Source of the DNA: Bryoerythrophyllum caledonicum | Lineage: Eukaryota; Streptophyta; Bryopsida; Pottiales; Pottiaceae | NCBI GenBank assembly: GCA_963971425.1 | Contig: OZ020514.1 | Span: forward strand, 14,141,218-14,205,217 | Direction of reading: 5' to 3' | DNA length: 64,000 bases | In this document: one piece after another, positions 48,405-59,947 of the stretch | Layout of the letters: every line of letters begins with the position of its first letter | How positions within the stretch are numbered: the first letter of the stretch is position 1 | Program-made: the position numbers and the translations under genes | The notes under the pieces: generated by a model | The model's input: only the letters and a program-made list of their open reading frames with translations | The model's database searches: none | Told to the model about the DNA's origin: nothing

Positions 48405-48974
48405 GGTGAATTCTGGACTAAGGACTAAAAGAAAGATCCGGAGATGTGCCTCATAAAAGATAGTGAAGCATAAAAGTCGAGGAGTTTAGAGTATTTTTCA
48501 AGCATTAAATGCATCACCAATGACACTTATGAAGGAAGAAATGGCTAGAGCGACCAAATTTGAATTTAGACGATACGTGAGTCCGCAGCATGCAGCTGGA
48601 TATCTCCGGGTGAATATCAAAGTGGAATTCAGAAGAAGAACCGAGTCCTGAAAACAGAAATTGATGGACATACTGTACATCATAAATGTGTGGTTGGGAA
48701 AAATGTGGTAGGGGAAAATGGGACAAAGCTGCGGACAGAAATTACTCGCAATTGATAGAACATGCAACCAGATATCTCCGGATGAAATCAGAGTAAGACT
48801 CCAATACTAAACTGTTTCATTATAAAAAAGTGTCATACAATAAATAAAGGGTGGCCGTTGGTAAGAGGTGCGTGTAATCTACGGAGAATCGATTCAACTA
48901 TTCTAATTCAAGTGCTTTACAGATGCCCTCTACCCGTCCTGTATGGTGTCTCCCAAATGTTAGATAATGGACTA

Positions 48975-49352
48975 TAGCCTTTCTAGGATTCTTGAATGGA
49001 TCTAGATCTGCAACAACAACAGATTTAGGCCACAAATAATGCCTTGTTCTAGGATTAAATGAGGCCTTCTTAAAGATGTGGAGAAACCTAACATAGGTAG
49101 GCCTTCGAGTCTATTTGTTGGCATAGCAAAAAAGAATATCAGATAAGATGTCTGGAGGCAATAACACTTGGGCCGCCTCCATGAGCCTATTTGGATGCAT
49201 GGGAGACCAGATCCCGACATTGAAATACCGTAGTAGAATTCGAATAACATCTGCCGTGTCATCAAAGGAAGGCAGCTGCGCGGAGCGGGACTTGGCCGAG
49301 TCAAGGACCTCGTCCGAGCAGAGAGGACCGCGGAGAGATATGATTATGACCT
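48975..49352 (-). pseudogene. H gene of A2, HAD domain 2 exon
   Basis: Acceptor TTCACAG at 49353, then VIIISLRGPLCSDEVLDSAK (motif I without either Asp), FNVGIWSPMHPNRLMEAAQVL, LLPPDILSDIL, then a TAG after CYANK. The frame continues to VVVADLDPFKNP in the motif IV position. It is the counterpart of the intact exon at 33739-34366 in B. A CCGGATATCTCC-type palindrome variant lies downstream. Confidence 0.65.
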
Positions 49353-49700
49353 GTGAATAAGATGGCACGACCATAGAATTAGAAATTGAACATTGAAACG
49401 AAGAAAAAATATGGTAGGAGGAATTCAAGTGACATCCTTGATCGGAGATCTTTGGGTGCCCCTCCCAGACCAACGTTCCGTAGTTGAAATGGTCAGGAGA
49501 ATATTCAATAGTGTTCACAGATATTGGAGGGTGAAGTTTGGGGGCGAGACACTAACAATAACAAATAAAAAGGACCTCAACAAATGACGTTATTGACAAC
49601 AACATTTATCTTCAAAATTGAAAGGTCAAAATCCCACTGACATTCTTGAATTAACATTTACAAAGCATAGAGTTTATAATATCTAGTATATTTCATTGTT

Positions 49701-51354
49701 CTAAGGCGCCGAAATTATACCCTTCACCATGGAGCGGGCCTTAGGGAAATTCTTGTCTACAGCATCACTGGCAAACCTCAATGGATTCCGTCTAACAAAG
49801 TCGGGAACATCCTCATTTGACGCTAGCAGTCCAAAGAGCCATGGGAGAAAAATGGTGGTCAAGAAGGTTTCATCCGAAGAGCCAATCCATGATGGCGGAT
49901 GAATTGCGCTAAAGGGATCGGTAAGGACGTTCTTTAGTGGGGTATCGTCTACAAGCAAGACATCTATGGGAGACGTGGGCGACGCCTTGCTGTTATATAC
50001 TGTCAGGTCCTTAAGGAAAATTGGCTTATTTGGATGGGATGGGAGCATATATGATGTTTTTGTGCAATTGTCCTGCGTGAGGACTCTGACGCCTTCCGGA
50101 ATGGCAGCACCTTTCTTGTGCAACTCCTTGATAATATCCACAATATTTTTTTTCAACACACTGCTCCAGAATGAGACAGTAGCCTTCTCTCCGACGAAGT
50201 TCAGGAGTTCAGTGGAACCAGGCCTTACTTTGATGTCTCTCGGTTGTCCCTATATAAATTCCCCCCTGTGCACAAGAAGTCCATTTAAGTCAAACATGAC
50301 ATGATAAACCCGTTGTCTTCTAACCTGATCCTCGGTTGGAGGCTCTCGGACGATCGTAGTAAACTTCTTCGGACCTAAACCCAAAATACGAGTACGTAGA
50401 CTGAGATGAGGAAGTTGTTCAGCACAGAGAAATTGCAATTATACATATAGAAGTGTTCCGCACTCACAATCCTGAAATGCTCGATGGAAGAATGAGCACT
50501 ATATAGATGATGGCACGTAAGTATCAATGTACATATTAGGCACCTGGGACAGTAGGTGGAGTATCCCTAGAAGTCTGAGCTACACCAACGACTTGAGCAG
50601 TCTGTGCGAGGTTTCTGTCACCGACATCTTTCGACTGTGTTGATCCAGCCGACACCTGAATACTTGTAATGAAGTGGTAAGAATACGGTCTGCATAGAGT
50701 GAAGTGTCCTGAGAACAATCAAGAAGGTTTGATGGACAAGTTACTGTTCACCTTATCTTTCTGGGCCCTTGTCCAAATTGTAGGCGGAGGAGGAGGAACT
50801 TTCGGCATAGGATTCTTCGCGATTGCCTTCTTCTTATCTTTTTGAGCCAGCTGCCCGTGGCCCCGCGGAGGGCTGTGCGGAGGGCTCATAACATGTAATT
50901 CATGCAATGTTTGTTGCGCCGATGCCTCATCCATCGTGTGATTGGTGTCACGCAACGTCACGTCCTCGGCATTCTTGAACACAACCTCCACTTCAAGACG
51001 CGTTGTCGAAGGGTTGTCCAGCGGGAGATCTCCGGTTGCTCTGTGGGTGTCGTCGTACTCCAGGCGATCGGACATTGCCGTATCATCGTCCAGATCTGGC
51101 GGAGGAGAACTTTGCCTTTCGGAATGCGAACTGGTTTCCTTTTGAGAGGTACGCCGTCTAGCGTCCGGAGTAGAATTTCTTGTCGAACTAGGCGAGACAC
51201 GCCTGATAGGAAGAGGTGGTTCATCATCGTTTACCTGCATGGGGTCGATTGGGGTGCCCGCACTGATGATCCGCGCGGCTGTGGCCAAGGACTAGAGTCT
51301 AAGGTTGGGAACCGCTGATGAACTCGGTTCATACCGCACATGAACATCAAGCAT
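49701..51354 (-). pseudogene. H gene of A2: charged N-terminus and HAD domain 1
   Basis: ATG at 51354 (MLDVHVRYEPSSSAVPNL), a TAG where A1 has Glu, then a long disordered Ser/Pro/Asp-rich exon ending in a Lys-rich, Pro-rich part (KDKKKAIAKNPMPKVPPPPP) with a donor near 50754. The next exon (from about 50407) is the FCP1-like domain: VMFDLNGLLVHRGEF (motif I, codons 50280-50291), TAG, then ATVSFWSSVLKKNI (motif II), KPIFLKDLTVY (motif III), VLLVDDTPLKNVLTDP (motif IV, VDDT 49941-49952), SAIHPPSW, and a natural-looking TAG at 49701. Only two nonsense codons. A palindrome sits inside the N-terminal exon (51021-51034), coding for TGDLPL. Confidence 0.8.
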
Positions 51355-51588
51355 CGTGGCATCAGTCGTTTGCGTCACATTGACGAAATCAATGTGGAAA
51401 ACATTAAGATGCAATACAAAAGAAAATGGTATCATACACCTGGAGACTCTGGTTCAAAGTCGTCCTTGTCTACCGGGCGAACGAAAATTGAACATGGCAA
51501 TGATAAAGAAGAGTCCTCAAGCATGGAGGGCATTCAAATCGTATGAACATCCAGAGATCTCCGGGTCATGTAGTTTCCGTAGGCGTCA

Positions 51589-54500
51589 TACCTCAACGGT
51601 GTAGTTCATCCTCGACATTGCCCGTGCTTGAACCCCAGCGCCAGGGGTCGACCCAGTGATGTCAGTCTCCTCTGCCTCCTCGGCAACAACGTCGGTAACG
51701 TCGGCTAAGATATTCAAGTGGTACTTAAATATTTGTTCAGCGCAGGATTCGGCCTTCGGTTTGGCATCTTTGCTGTTCACAATCTTGAGGACCCGCGCGT
51801 CGTGAGTCTGCAAAAACAAACCTGAGTAAGGCGTCATCCAAAACACATAACTGTATTCGGACCGGAAAACTTTGACGTTGGATTGCTTGGGAAGGATGTC
51901 CTGCTTACCAAGCCGAGGTATGTTAAATGTGATCCTCCATGAACATTGACGACGACCATACCCTCTCTGATGTATCCCGTGAACAGCAAATCGAGGATGG
52001 AGATCCTCAGCTGTGGAACACCGGTTTGCTTCCAGCGCTAGATGGTTTCTTGATGTTGAGCGGCTGAAAAGAAGGCCGGGATTTTTTTGGGATGTCCTTT
52101 GAAGAGCCTCTTGAATGACTGAGTAGGCGTTTCGCTCGAATCGTATTCATACAGGAATACGTAGTATATTGTCTCCTCGACCCCGATTACTGGAATCGGA
52201 AATCCATCACTTGGGTGAGGGAAGTAGTAGACCACATGCGTTGCCCACAATTTCACCTTGCCTCTGGACTCTCTCTACCAAAGAGTGATGTACCTCTTCA
52301 ATTCAACGCATCCCGCGACGTCGGTAATAAGAACTGACAATGATCTGACCCTCGTCCGCCCGTCCTTCGTGTCCACTCCGAGATGGTCAAAAATGGTTAT
52401 GAAGTCCAACGCATCCAGGACCTGTGCACGGCATATGTCGTCTTTCACGCGATAGAGGAAGAGGAAGTAAAAGTGAGGGTCTGTGACGTTACGCCACTGC
52501 TGAATGTTCGGCATGATAAGTACTTCGGTGATCTTGCCCCCTCTGTCAGGCATAACCCTACATGTTTATTTGGAGTCGAACAGGGACGTGTCATCCGTGG
52601 ATGTGGCCTTGGCAGAATCTTCAATGATGTGTTGACTCCAAATGGACACAAAGACGTCTGGGGTGGGGTCGGTTTCCTTCTTAATCGCCTTCAGTCGACC
52701 CTCAAGCCAAGCTTTACCCTTGGCACAGTGATTAGCGGTGTCCACCCAGGACTCGAGCTGGACCCTTCCAATATTCCTCTCTTCGGCAAATGCATCCCAC
52801 TGCTCCTTCGTGTATAGGACGAAGTCTGCAGACTTCGAAGGAAGGGGGTGCGAGTTGTAATTTAACATCAGTTCATTCTTCATTGCCCGGATTCTCTTCT
52901 CCCTGTTCGCCGCGTTTTTGAGAGTCTCCGCCTGCCCTTTCATAGTACCTTGATTCGCCGCTTTGGAGGACTTAACACAAACCTTCTTCGCAAGCACTAA
53001 GTCCGCGAGGTAGTCTAGGTCTTCAGCGCGCATTTTGTAAAGTGGCTTGAAGTCATTCTGCACCAGAGGTTTCCGCTTTAGCTTAGCTGGGTCCCCCATC
53101 TTCACTTTGGAGTCTGGTAGGAGTCCAGTGACGAACATCCTATCAATTTGGATCCACTTTTGGACCACCGCGTCATCCATCTCGAATAGGAGAGGGACCT
53201 TCGCGTCTTTGGGGTCTCTTTTACCGAGGTGGGTGAAAACCGTTGGCACCCCTTGCCGTTGGAACGTCTGCAATTAGAAAAATTACAGGGTGTTAGCAGC
53301 AGGAGATCTCCAGTGATTGGTTTGGTTGCTGTGAAGAATGAACGCATCGACGAAATTAAAATCTATTCAGGTTGAAAATGTAAGCTTACCCAGAATGCGT
53401 CAGATTGTGGATGACCATATAGTTGGGGTAGGTTTTCCGAACTCAAACCACTTCACTCGGCACATTTGAAACTACTCTGTGAAACTCTGCTCCTTCCGCG
53501 GACCCGCCAGATCTTGGTTGAGAGCGTGCGAGAGTTGTAGCAGGGTCATGTCTTTGGGGTCCGGTTTTGTCCAAACCGGGATGATGGGAAAGTGGGAGAT
53601 CTCTTCGAGCGTCCACGTTGATGGCAATTTGTGTGACAAAACCATGTGCGCCTCCACAGTATGTTGACCACCAATAATGTAAAAGTGTGTCGAGTCCCTT
53701 AGGCACTCCTCTTTTGTCGGCTTCGTCGCGAAGAACTCCACCTTACTTCCTTCAGGTTTCTTCTTCAGTGGCAGGACTCGAATGTGAATCTCAAGTGCCG
53801 TGGCCTTCGAGGACACGCAAACTACGTTGATAATTCCTTCAAGCCGTTCTTTCTGGATGCCCCTGTATACTTATCCTCAGGGAGGGCCCGATGCAGGTTA
53901 TTGAAATGAACGAGCTTCACGATATCCTTCTTCGTGACAAGGTCTTCTACTGTTAAAGGCTTATTCTTCAGTATGTTAACGTTTTGAACACGTCGTCCAG
54001 AACCTTGCCAATTGCTTCCACTTCAGTCCGCGTCATTTTGGTGAGGTCAGCCTGTGTGAAGTTCAGGCACTGTTCGATTGCGAGGCCAAGCTCATCGGCC
54101 TTCGCTTTCTTCCCATTTTCCGCCCGCGACGAGGAACTCGGGGTCGAAGTCTTTAAAGTGGTCTTGCGCTTTCTTGCCGGGCTCGAAGCTGGTATTAAAG
54201 AAAGATTGGGAGTTGGGTCCGGAACGCGCTTTCGGGACTTTTCTTATGCTTCTGCCATCCACTTCCACTGCTCATTAATGTACTCCGGCATCCAAATATC
54301 ACCCGTGGGAGGGGCATATAAAAAGCTCTCATTTTGGCAGGTCTCCACCATCGCATTCGGAATCTTAGATGATTCTTGGATGAAGCCGTATATGAGAGGC
54401 TCGGTAGATGAGTCCACGTTCTCATGGACAACAACGAGACAGACCTCGTCATCAAGACCCTGCATCTCCAGAACCTGGAGGCCAATGTCGGGGTGTCCCC

Positions 54501-55743
54501 GTTTGCCAATCCGAAGCTAAGGGACGAATTCCTAGGCTCCTTCAGGGGTTTTAATGAGCTTGATGCCCCACTCGGTCATGCTCCTTCGGCATATGTATAC
54601 GTAGCCGACATTGTGAATCCCTCTGTAGAAAAACTCAGGGAGCCAAAACTCTACAAACGCCCCAAGTTTCCTGGGACAACATTCAGTCGGAAGTGTGGAT
54701 GTCCACGAATCCCTGCAAGATGATTTTGAAAAAACACACAGGCAGTTTGAAATCACTGCAATTATCCGGTCTTCAATGTGAAGTTCTATTTCATTTGAGC
54801 CTATCGCGAAAGTAGCCGGAGATCTCCGGCTGATTTGTGGAAGTCGAGTGCATCCGTCCAGGAACGAATCCTAGCTTCTCAGACGGATCCATTTCTGTCC
54901 TGAACCGGAGATCTCCGGTTGATCACCCCAAAGTAGAGGTTCCCGATATTCACATGTCCATCAACGCATAACTCCACTGCTTCAAAACATCCGGAGATCT
55001 CCGGCTATTTTCGAGAATTACTAACGCCTGTATGGCTTTTTAGATTCATTAGACCGCGACATCATCTGGAGATCTCCGGCTGAATATTGGAACTCCGTAT
55101 TCAATTTGGGATACAGCCGGAGATCTCTGGCTGCAGCAAGTACAACTTTACATAGCATTAATCGCATCAGATCATCACGCGTTTATTCACAATCATTCAG
55201 AGAGAATTTTGACATATAACTCAGGAAGTTTGACATTCTCACAAAGCAAGTTACATAATAGAGAACACAAAGAAATGTATCAAAAGCTCACACAATTCTT
55301 TCAAAACTCGACCTACATACAAGAAATAGAATTCAAAAATGTTTCGATGGAACGCCAAATTTGACGATTCTACATGGATTACTCTTTTCACATTGAATCG
55401 AACCGGACTTGAAAGACTCCATATGGACAAACACATTCAAACGTTCATAGAATACCTAAATCACACGCATATACATGAATAGATATACAATTATGTTCAC
55501 AGGACAACAAAAAACCAATCGGCTATAGCCAAACAGACTTCTGAATTCTAGTACGCAATTTCTGAGGTTTCTCTTAATCATTCAAGTGTTCGCCCGCTCG
55601 GTAACAATAGAACTAATTCGAAACTCACTCAAATAATGGAACCCCACCCGGTCGCTTGCAATGAGCACAAACAGTTCAATATTGTGGACTTACTGGTTTC
55701 CATGCCACGAAGTCTTACTCGACGTCCCTGCTGTAGTCGCCAT
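51589..55743 (-). pseudogene. P gene of A2: ParB/Srx-like multi-exon gene, best A copy
   Basis: Exon 1 (55743-55694) reads MATTAGTSSKTSWHGN, phase 2. Exon 2 (54717 to about 53394) has DSWTSTLPTECCPRKLGAF, WGIKLIKTPEGA, a basic Ser-rich region, then ALEIHIRVLPLKKKPEG, HFYIIGGQHTVEAHMVL (GGQH 53661-53672) and LQLSHALNQDLAG. The order I(H)xR...GGQHxxxA...LNxDL fits a ParB/Srx N-domain. Exon 3 (53272-51912) has PLVQNDFKPLYKMRAEDL, a Lys-rich helix, VVYYFPHPSDGFP and SFKRLFKGHPKK. Exon 4 (about 51811-51589) is THDARVLKIVNSK. Stops at about 54534, 54246, 52565, 52274 and 52040, and one frame change near 53985. Confidence 0.78.
54816..55130. repeat. Palindrome cluster in intron 1 of P of A2
   Basis: Five copies, three of them perfect CCGGAGATCTCCGG (54816, 54905 and 54991) and two with one change (55065 and 55117), so 52-89 bases apart. 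Confidence 0.93.
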
Positions 55744-58289
55744 TTCCCAACCTCCTCCAGGAACCGCTCTGGATCAAAGCGTATACACAGCTCTGTAATA
55801 CATCAACATTCAACAACTTAGAACTATAAACTCTACAATTACTCAGATGCCCTAGAATGTAAGGTCGAGTTCTTATTGACAAGAATTCGGCGGAATAAAT
55901 TTCAACACTGCATAAAATACTCATTTACAGCCCTTCTAAACTGAATGTACAAAACACCTGAACCCTTTACCCTAAACTCACAATTCCGCTCAAACGATTA
56001 AAAACATCCATACTATTCGAGTCTCTCAAACCCTAATGAAGCTTACCGAACCCTACACCTGCTCCAGTGATGATTCTAAGCAGTCTTGAGAAAATTTGAC
56101 TGCAATAACACTGAAAGCCATTTTTGAGACGTTACATACCTCTTTACTTGCCAAATCGGCGCACATGTACGTCGTGGTCGTTCGTGTCGATGCCACCCTC
56201 AACCGCAGCGTTGTTTGCTCTTTGTTGGTAAACCTAGGCGCTCTTCAAATTTCTTCCTAATTCAATCGCTCTGTTTCAGTCCTGCTCTCCGACCTTGAGT
56301 CTATATCCAGAGAACAACCTCTCGACGGTACGCTAAAAGTCCCTCACTTAAATCAACACTCACCTCGCACACCAACGGCCTCTCACAGCGCATACCAACC
56401 TAACCTAATGCGTCGACGTCCACTCCGCGAACCAAGAAAGATAACCCCTCCCACCACTTCCGCTCACTACCTTCGACATTACAAAGACAAAATCATAAAA
56501 AACAAGAAATGGTTGATGCTTGGAGTTCTCATAATCCAAAGAGGACAAGCTGGACGGCTCAAGGGTGTGACGGCTCATGATGACAGTGGGTGAAGTAAAA
56601 AATCAGCTGAAATCACGTACATCTACAACGTGTACATTTCACAATCATGACATTGTCAATGTCGTGAGCATGCGTGACAAGACATATTGATACCCGGTTT
56701 CATGGGTATTACATATGCCTAGAATAGATACTCGGGTTCACCGGGTATTAGAGTAATCATTATACTTGAATTTAAAATGACATAAGTGAAAATGCTTAAT
56801 CTCCCTTTCCGTTACTCCCCCTCCCTTCTTTCCCTCACTTATTTTTCTTATTTTTGTTTTACTCTCCCCTCCTTTTCCATCTCCATCTCTTTTTTAATCT
56901 TGATTCTGATATTTTTTAGACTCCCCGTGATTTCAATAATAACACATTCTTAAATTAACTTACTACTCTAAAAAAATTCCCTTATTCTCCCTCTCTTACT
57001 CTTCCTCTCCTTTATTCTCCCTCCTCATTTCTTTTTTACATTTGATTTTCTTTTTAGACTCCCCTTTTTACATATTCTAAAAATATAAACTACTCTAAAA
57101 ATAAATTCTTCAAGTCTCTCCCTCTCTTACTCTCCCTCTCTTCCTTAATGTCCGTCCTTTGCTGTCCCTCCTACTTGTTTTTTACTTATTTTAGTTTTAC
57201 TCTCCCCTCCTTCTCCATCTCCATCTCTATTCTACTTTTGAATTTTAATTTTTTGGATTTCCCCTTATTTCAATAAATTCACATTCTCAAAATAATTAAC
57301 TACTCTAAAAAGCAATCCCGCACTCTTCCTCGCTTACTCTCCCTATCCCTTACTCTCCCTCCCTTACTCTCCCTCCCTTACTCTCCCTATCCCTTACTCT
57401 CCCTCCCTTACTCTCCCTCCCTTACTCTCCCTCTCTTCCCTACTCTCCCTCCCCATCCCTTTTTACATTTGATTTTCTTTTTAGATTCCCTTTTTTATAT
57501 ATTCTAAAAATATAGACTACTCTAAAAATAAATCCCTCAAGTCTCTCCCTCTCTTACTCTCCCTCTCTTCCTTACTCCCCCTCCCTTACTCTCCCTCCTT
57601 CTTGTTTTTTATTTATTTTAGTTTTACTCTCGCCTCCTTCTCAATCTCCATCCTTTGTTAATAATATTCAACCATTGTAATAGTATGTTTTTTTCTATTC
57701 TATTCTATTACATTATTAAAATTAATGCATAGGTTTCAAAGATATATTTATATTTTATGTAGATTGTTGTTACCTTTTTTCTTAAATATTTTGTGATATA
57801 AAAACTACATTAAAATGGTTGAACTATTGCGTTGCAAACCAAGCGCCAACTCCTAGTCATACTACTAAAATCATAATTTGCGCAGTAAACCACGGAGTGA
57901 ACTATTGCGTAGTCAACCATGCAGTGAACTACAAAAACGCTACAGTCAACCGCGTTGTCAACAATATAGTGAACCATTCCACCTTTCATTTTTTAATACT
58001 TTTTAATATTAAAAATACATAACAATGGTTGGGCTAATGCATTGCAAAGCAAGCGCCAACAACTAGTCTACTCTAAAATTAAATCCATTACCCTCCCTCT
58101 CTTCCTTATTCTCCCTCTAACTACATTATAATGTATCAAAATAAATAGTAATTGTTCAATTCTAGCTTAATTTCCTTACACTCCATTGTATTCAATTTTT
58201 TTTTAAAGTTATAGTTATCGATAAATTTAAGGTTATAGTTCATACTTTTAAAATAATTTTAACTTATAGATTTATAGGTCATATAAGCC
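55744..58289. other. Spacer of A2, with pyrimidine-rich repeats
   Basis: No gene supported. The conserved hairpin sequence lies at 56646-56666. From about 56790 to 57640 the + strand is strongly C/T-rich; at 57320-57440 TTACTCTCCCTCCC-type units are in tandem, and the segment TTTTTACATTTGATTTTCTT recurs at about 57034 and 57461. This tract is absent from A1 at the equivalent place. Confidence 0.6.
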
Positions 58290-58480
58290 CTCGACCTTCA
58301 TGAACCCAGAACCTTACACGGTGAACCGTGAACCGTGAACCCTTAATTTTCAACCCCAAACCGTGAACTAGGAACCCTGAACCCTAAACCTAAACCGTGA
58401 ACCCTAAATCCTGAACCCTGAATCCTAAACCCTAAAACCGTGAACCGTGAACCCTAAACCCTAAACCCTAAACCCTGATG
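58290..58480 (-). repeat. Degenerate telomere-like repeats in the spacer of A2
   Basis: GTGAACCCTAAACCCTAAAC-type words, several consecutive perfect CCCTAAA units near 58448-58470. C-rich on the T coding strand. Confidence 0.9.
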
Positions 58481-59947
58481 CACAATCCAGCCTGAATACG
58501 GAAGCTGTACCCGAATTCATAGGACCGGGTTGTTGTACTTCTAAAAGCATCTGCTCAGTTATTTGTGCACGTATCTTCTCAAGCATCCATATAACTTCTA
58601 TCGATCTACAAAGTATTGGAGATTATTCTAATTGGTAACGAATGCCGACGTTCTACTTGAGTCTTGTAATGCTAGATGAACAATACTAGTAGGCAGTAGA
58701 AGGCCGACTCCTTTCTTTGGGTCGGGTATAATTTAATTCACAAAGGTGAGTACGAGAAGTCCAATACGATTACATTATACTGTGATTTAGTCTAAGACGT
58801 GATACGGCCCTAGTATATTTAAAGATACATCATGGGGCATATTTCATCTTCCGTTTTCTAATTTGCAGCACTCTGGGAACTAGATGATATCCTTACAATA
58901 CGGTCATCCCAAGAGTACGAGCCTTTCATTATCATGAGCGGAATGTGGCCTTGGTCGTGGGCACGTCAAAAAATGCGCACAATCATGATGGTGTATAGTA
59001 CTTAATTTGAAGGGGCATGCATGCCCAAGATTCGTTTCAAATTTGAGCGCTTGAATTTTCCCTCCAGGAGCTGATGGAAAGGTTGAAAAGAGTATCCTTC
59101 AAATCAGCTCTCATCATTTTTTGCTCTAGAGGTTTGAGATACCGTGGGAGCTGAGCGAGTTAGTGAAAGTGTTCGCGTGCGCGACATTGTGCTAGATAAC
59201 TGTAGGGAAACGATTCGACATTATTCCAGGAATGTTAAATATGTTTCCTCGTAAAATTTCGTATCCGCTGTCTATTTGTGAGGACTGGTGAAGATTGTGT
59301 TGCATTTTGCCCTTTGAGTCGATCGGGAGCTGTCGTGTAGTGATTCTGTAACTAATTCGTCTCCGGAGATACAGTCATAGCCCGGAAGCAGTAAATTAAT
59401 TCGACTCAAGAATTAAGATGACGTAATATCTTGGCGTGTGAATCCGAACTGTTAACCGGGTTTTGCAACTGAATCACACCGCCATACCCGCGAATATTCT
59501 GTACGGCTCCTGTTTCGATCAAGACAACAAAAGCCAACCGGAGATCTCTGGCTGTTCATGCCGTGCTAATCTGGATTCTGCCAAGATCGCTTGCTAACCA
59601 CGATTGCTACCCTTGAATCTAGTGGCTGTCATATTCTTCGAATGCAGGATCCCCAGAGATCTCCGGCTACTCTTGTGTGAAATGTTCATAGAAAGTTTCC
59701 TCGCCAGCCTGGTTTTGATTAACCGGAGATCTTTGGTTAGATACGAATGAAACTTTTAGCTCCACCTTTCTCTTCCTTACTTAAACAAGAAGTCGTTGTT
59801 GTTGATCATTCTCCACTCAACCGGAGATCTCTGGCTAGCCCAACCGACGATATTGACGTTGGTCATCCAGTTCAATTCTACATGCACTCAATTTCTCATT
59901 GAGGGCATCAGCCACCAACCGAACATCCAATGATGCAGCAAGGGAGT
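58481..59947. other. T-proximal spacer of A2 with palindrome cluster
   Basis: Aligns with the A1 equivalent. Palindromes at about 59539, 59651, 59721 and 59819, all within 410 bases of the T start. No coding frame is conserved with A1. Confidence 0.7.

Noticed and set aside
51589..55743. A bacterial ParABS partition locus or bacterial contamination
   Set aside because: GT-AG introns in conserved phase, AT-rich spacers and plant gene fragments show a plant nuclear context; no ParA is present.
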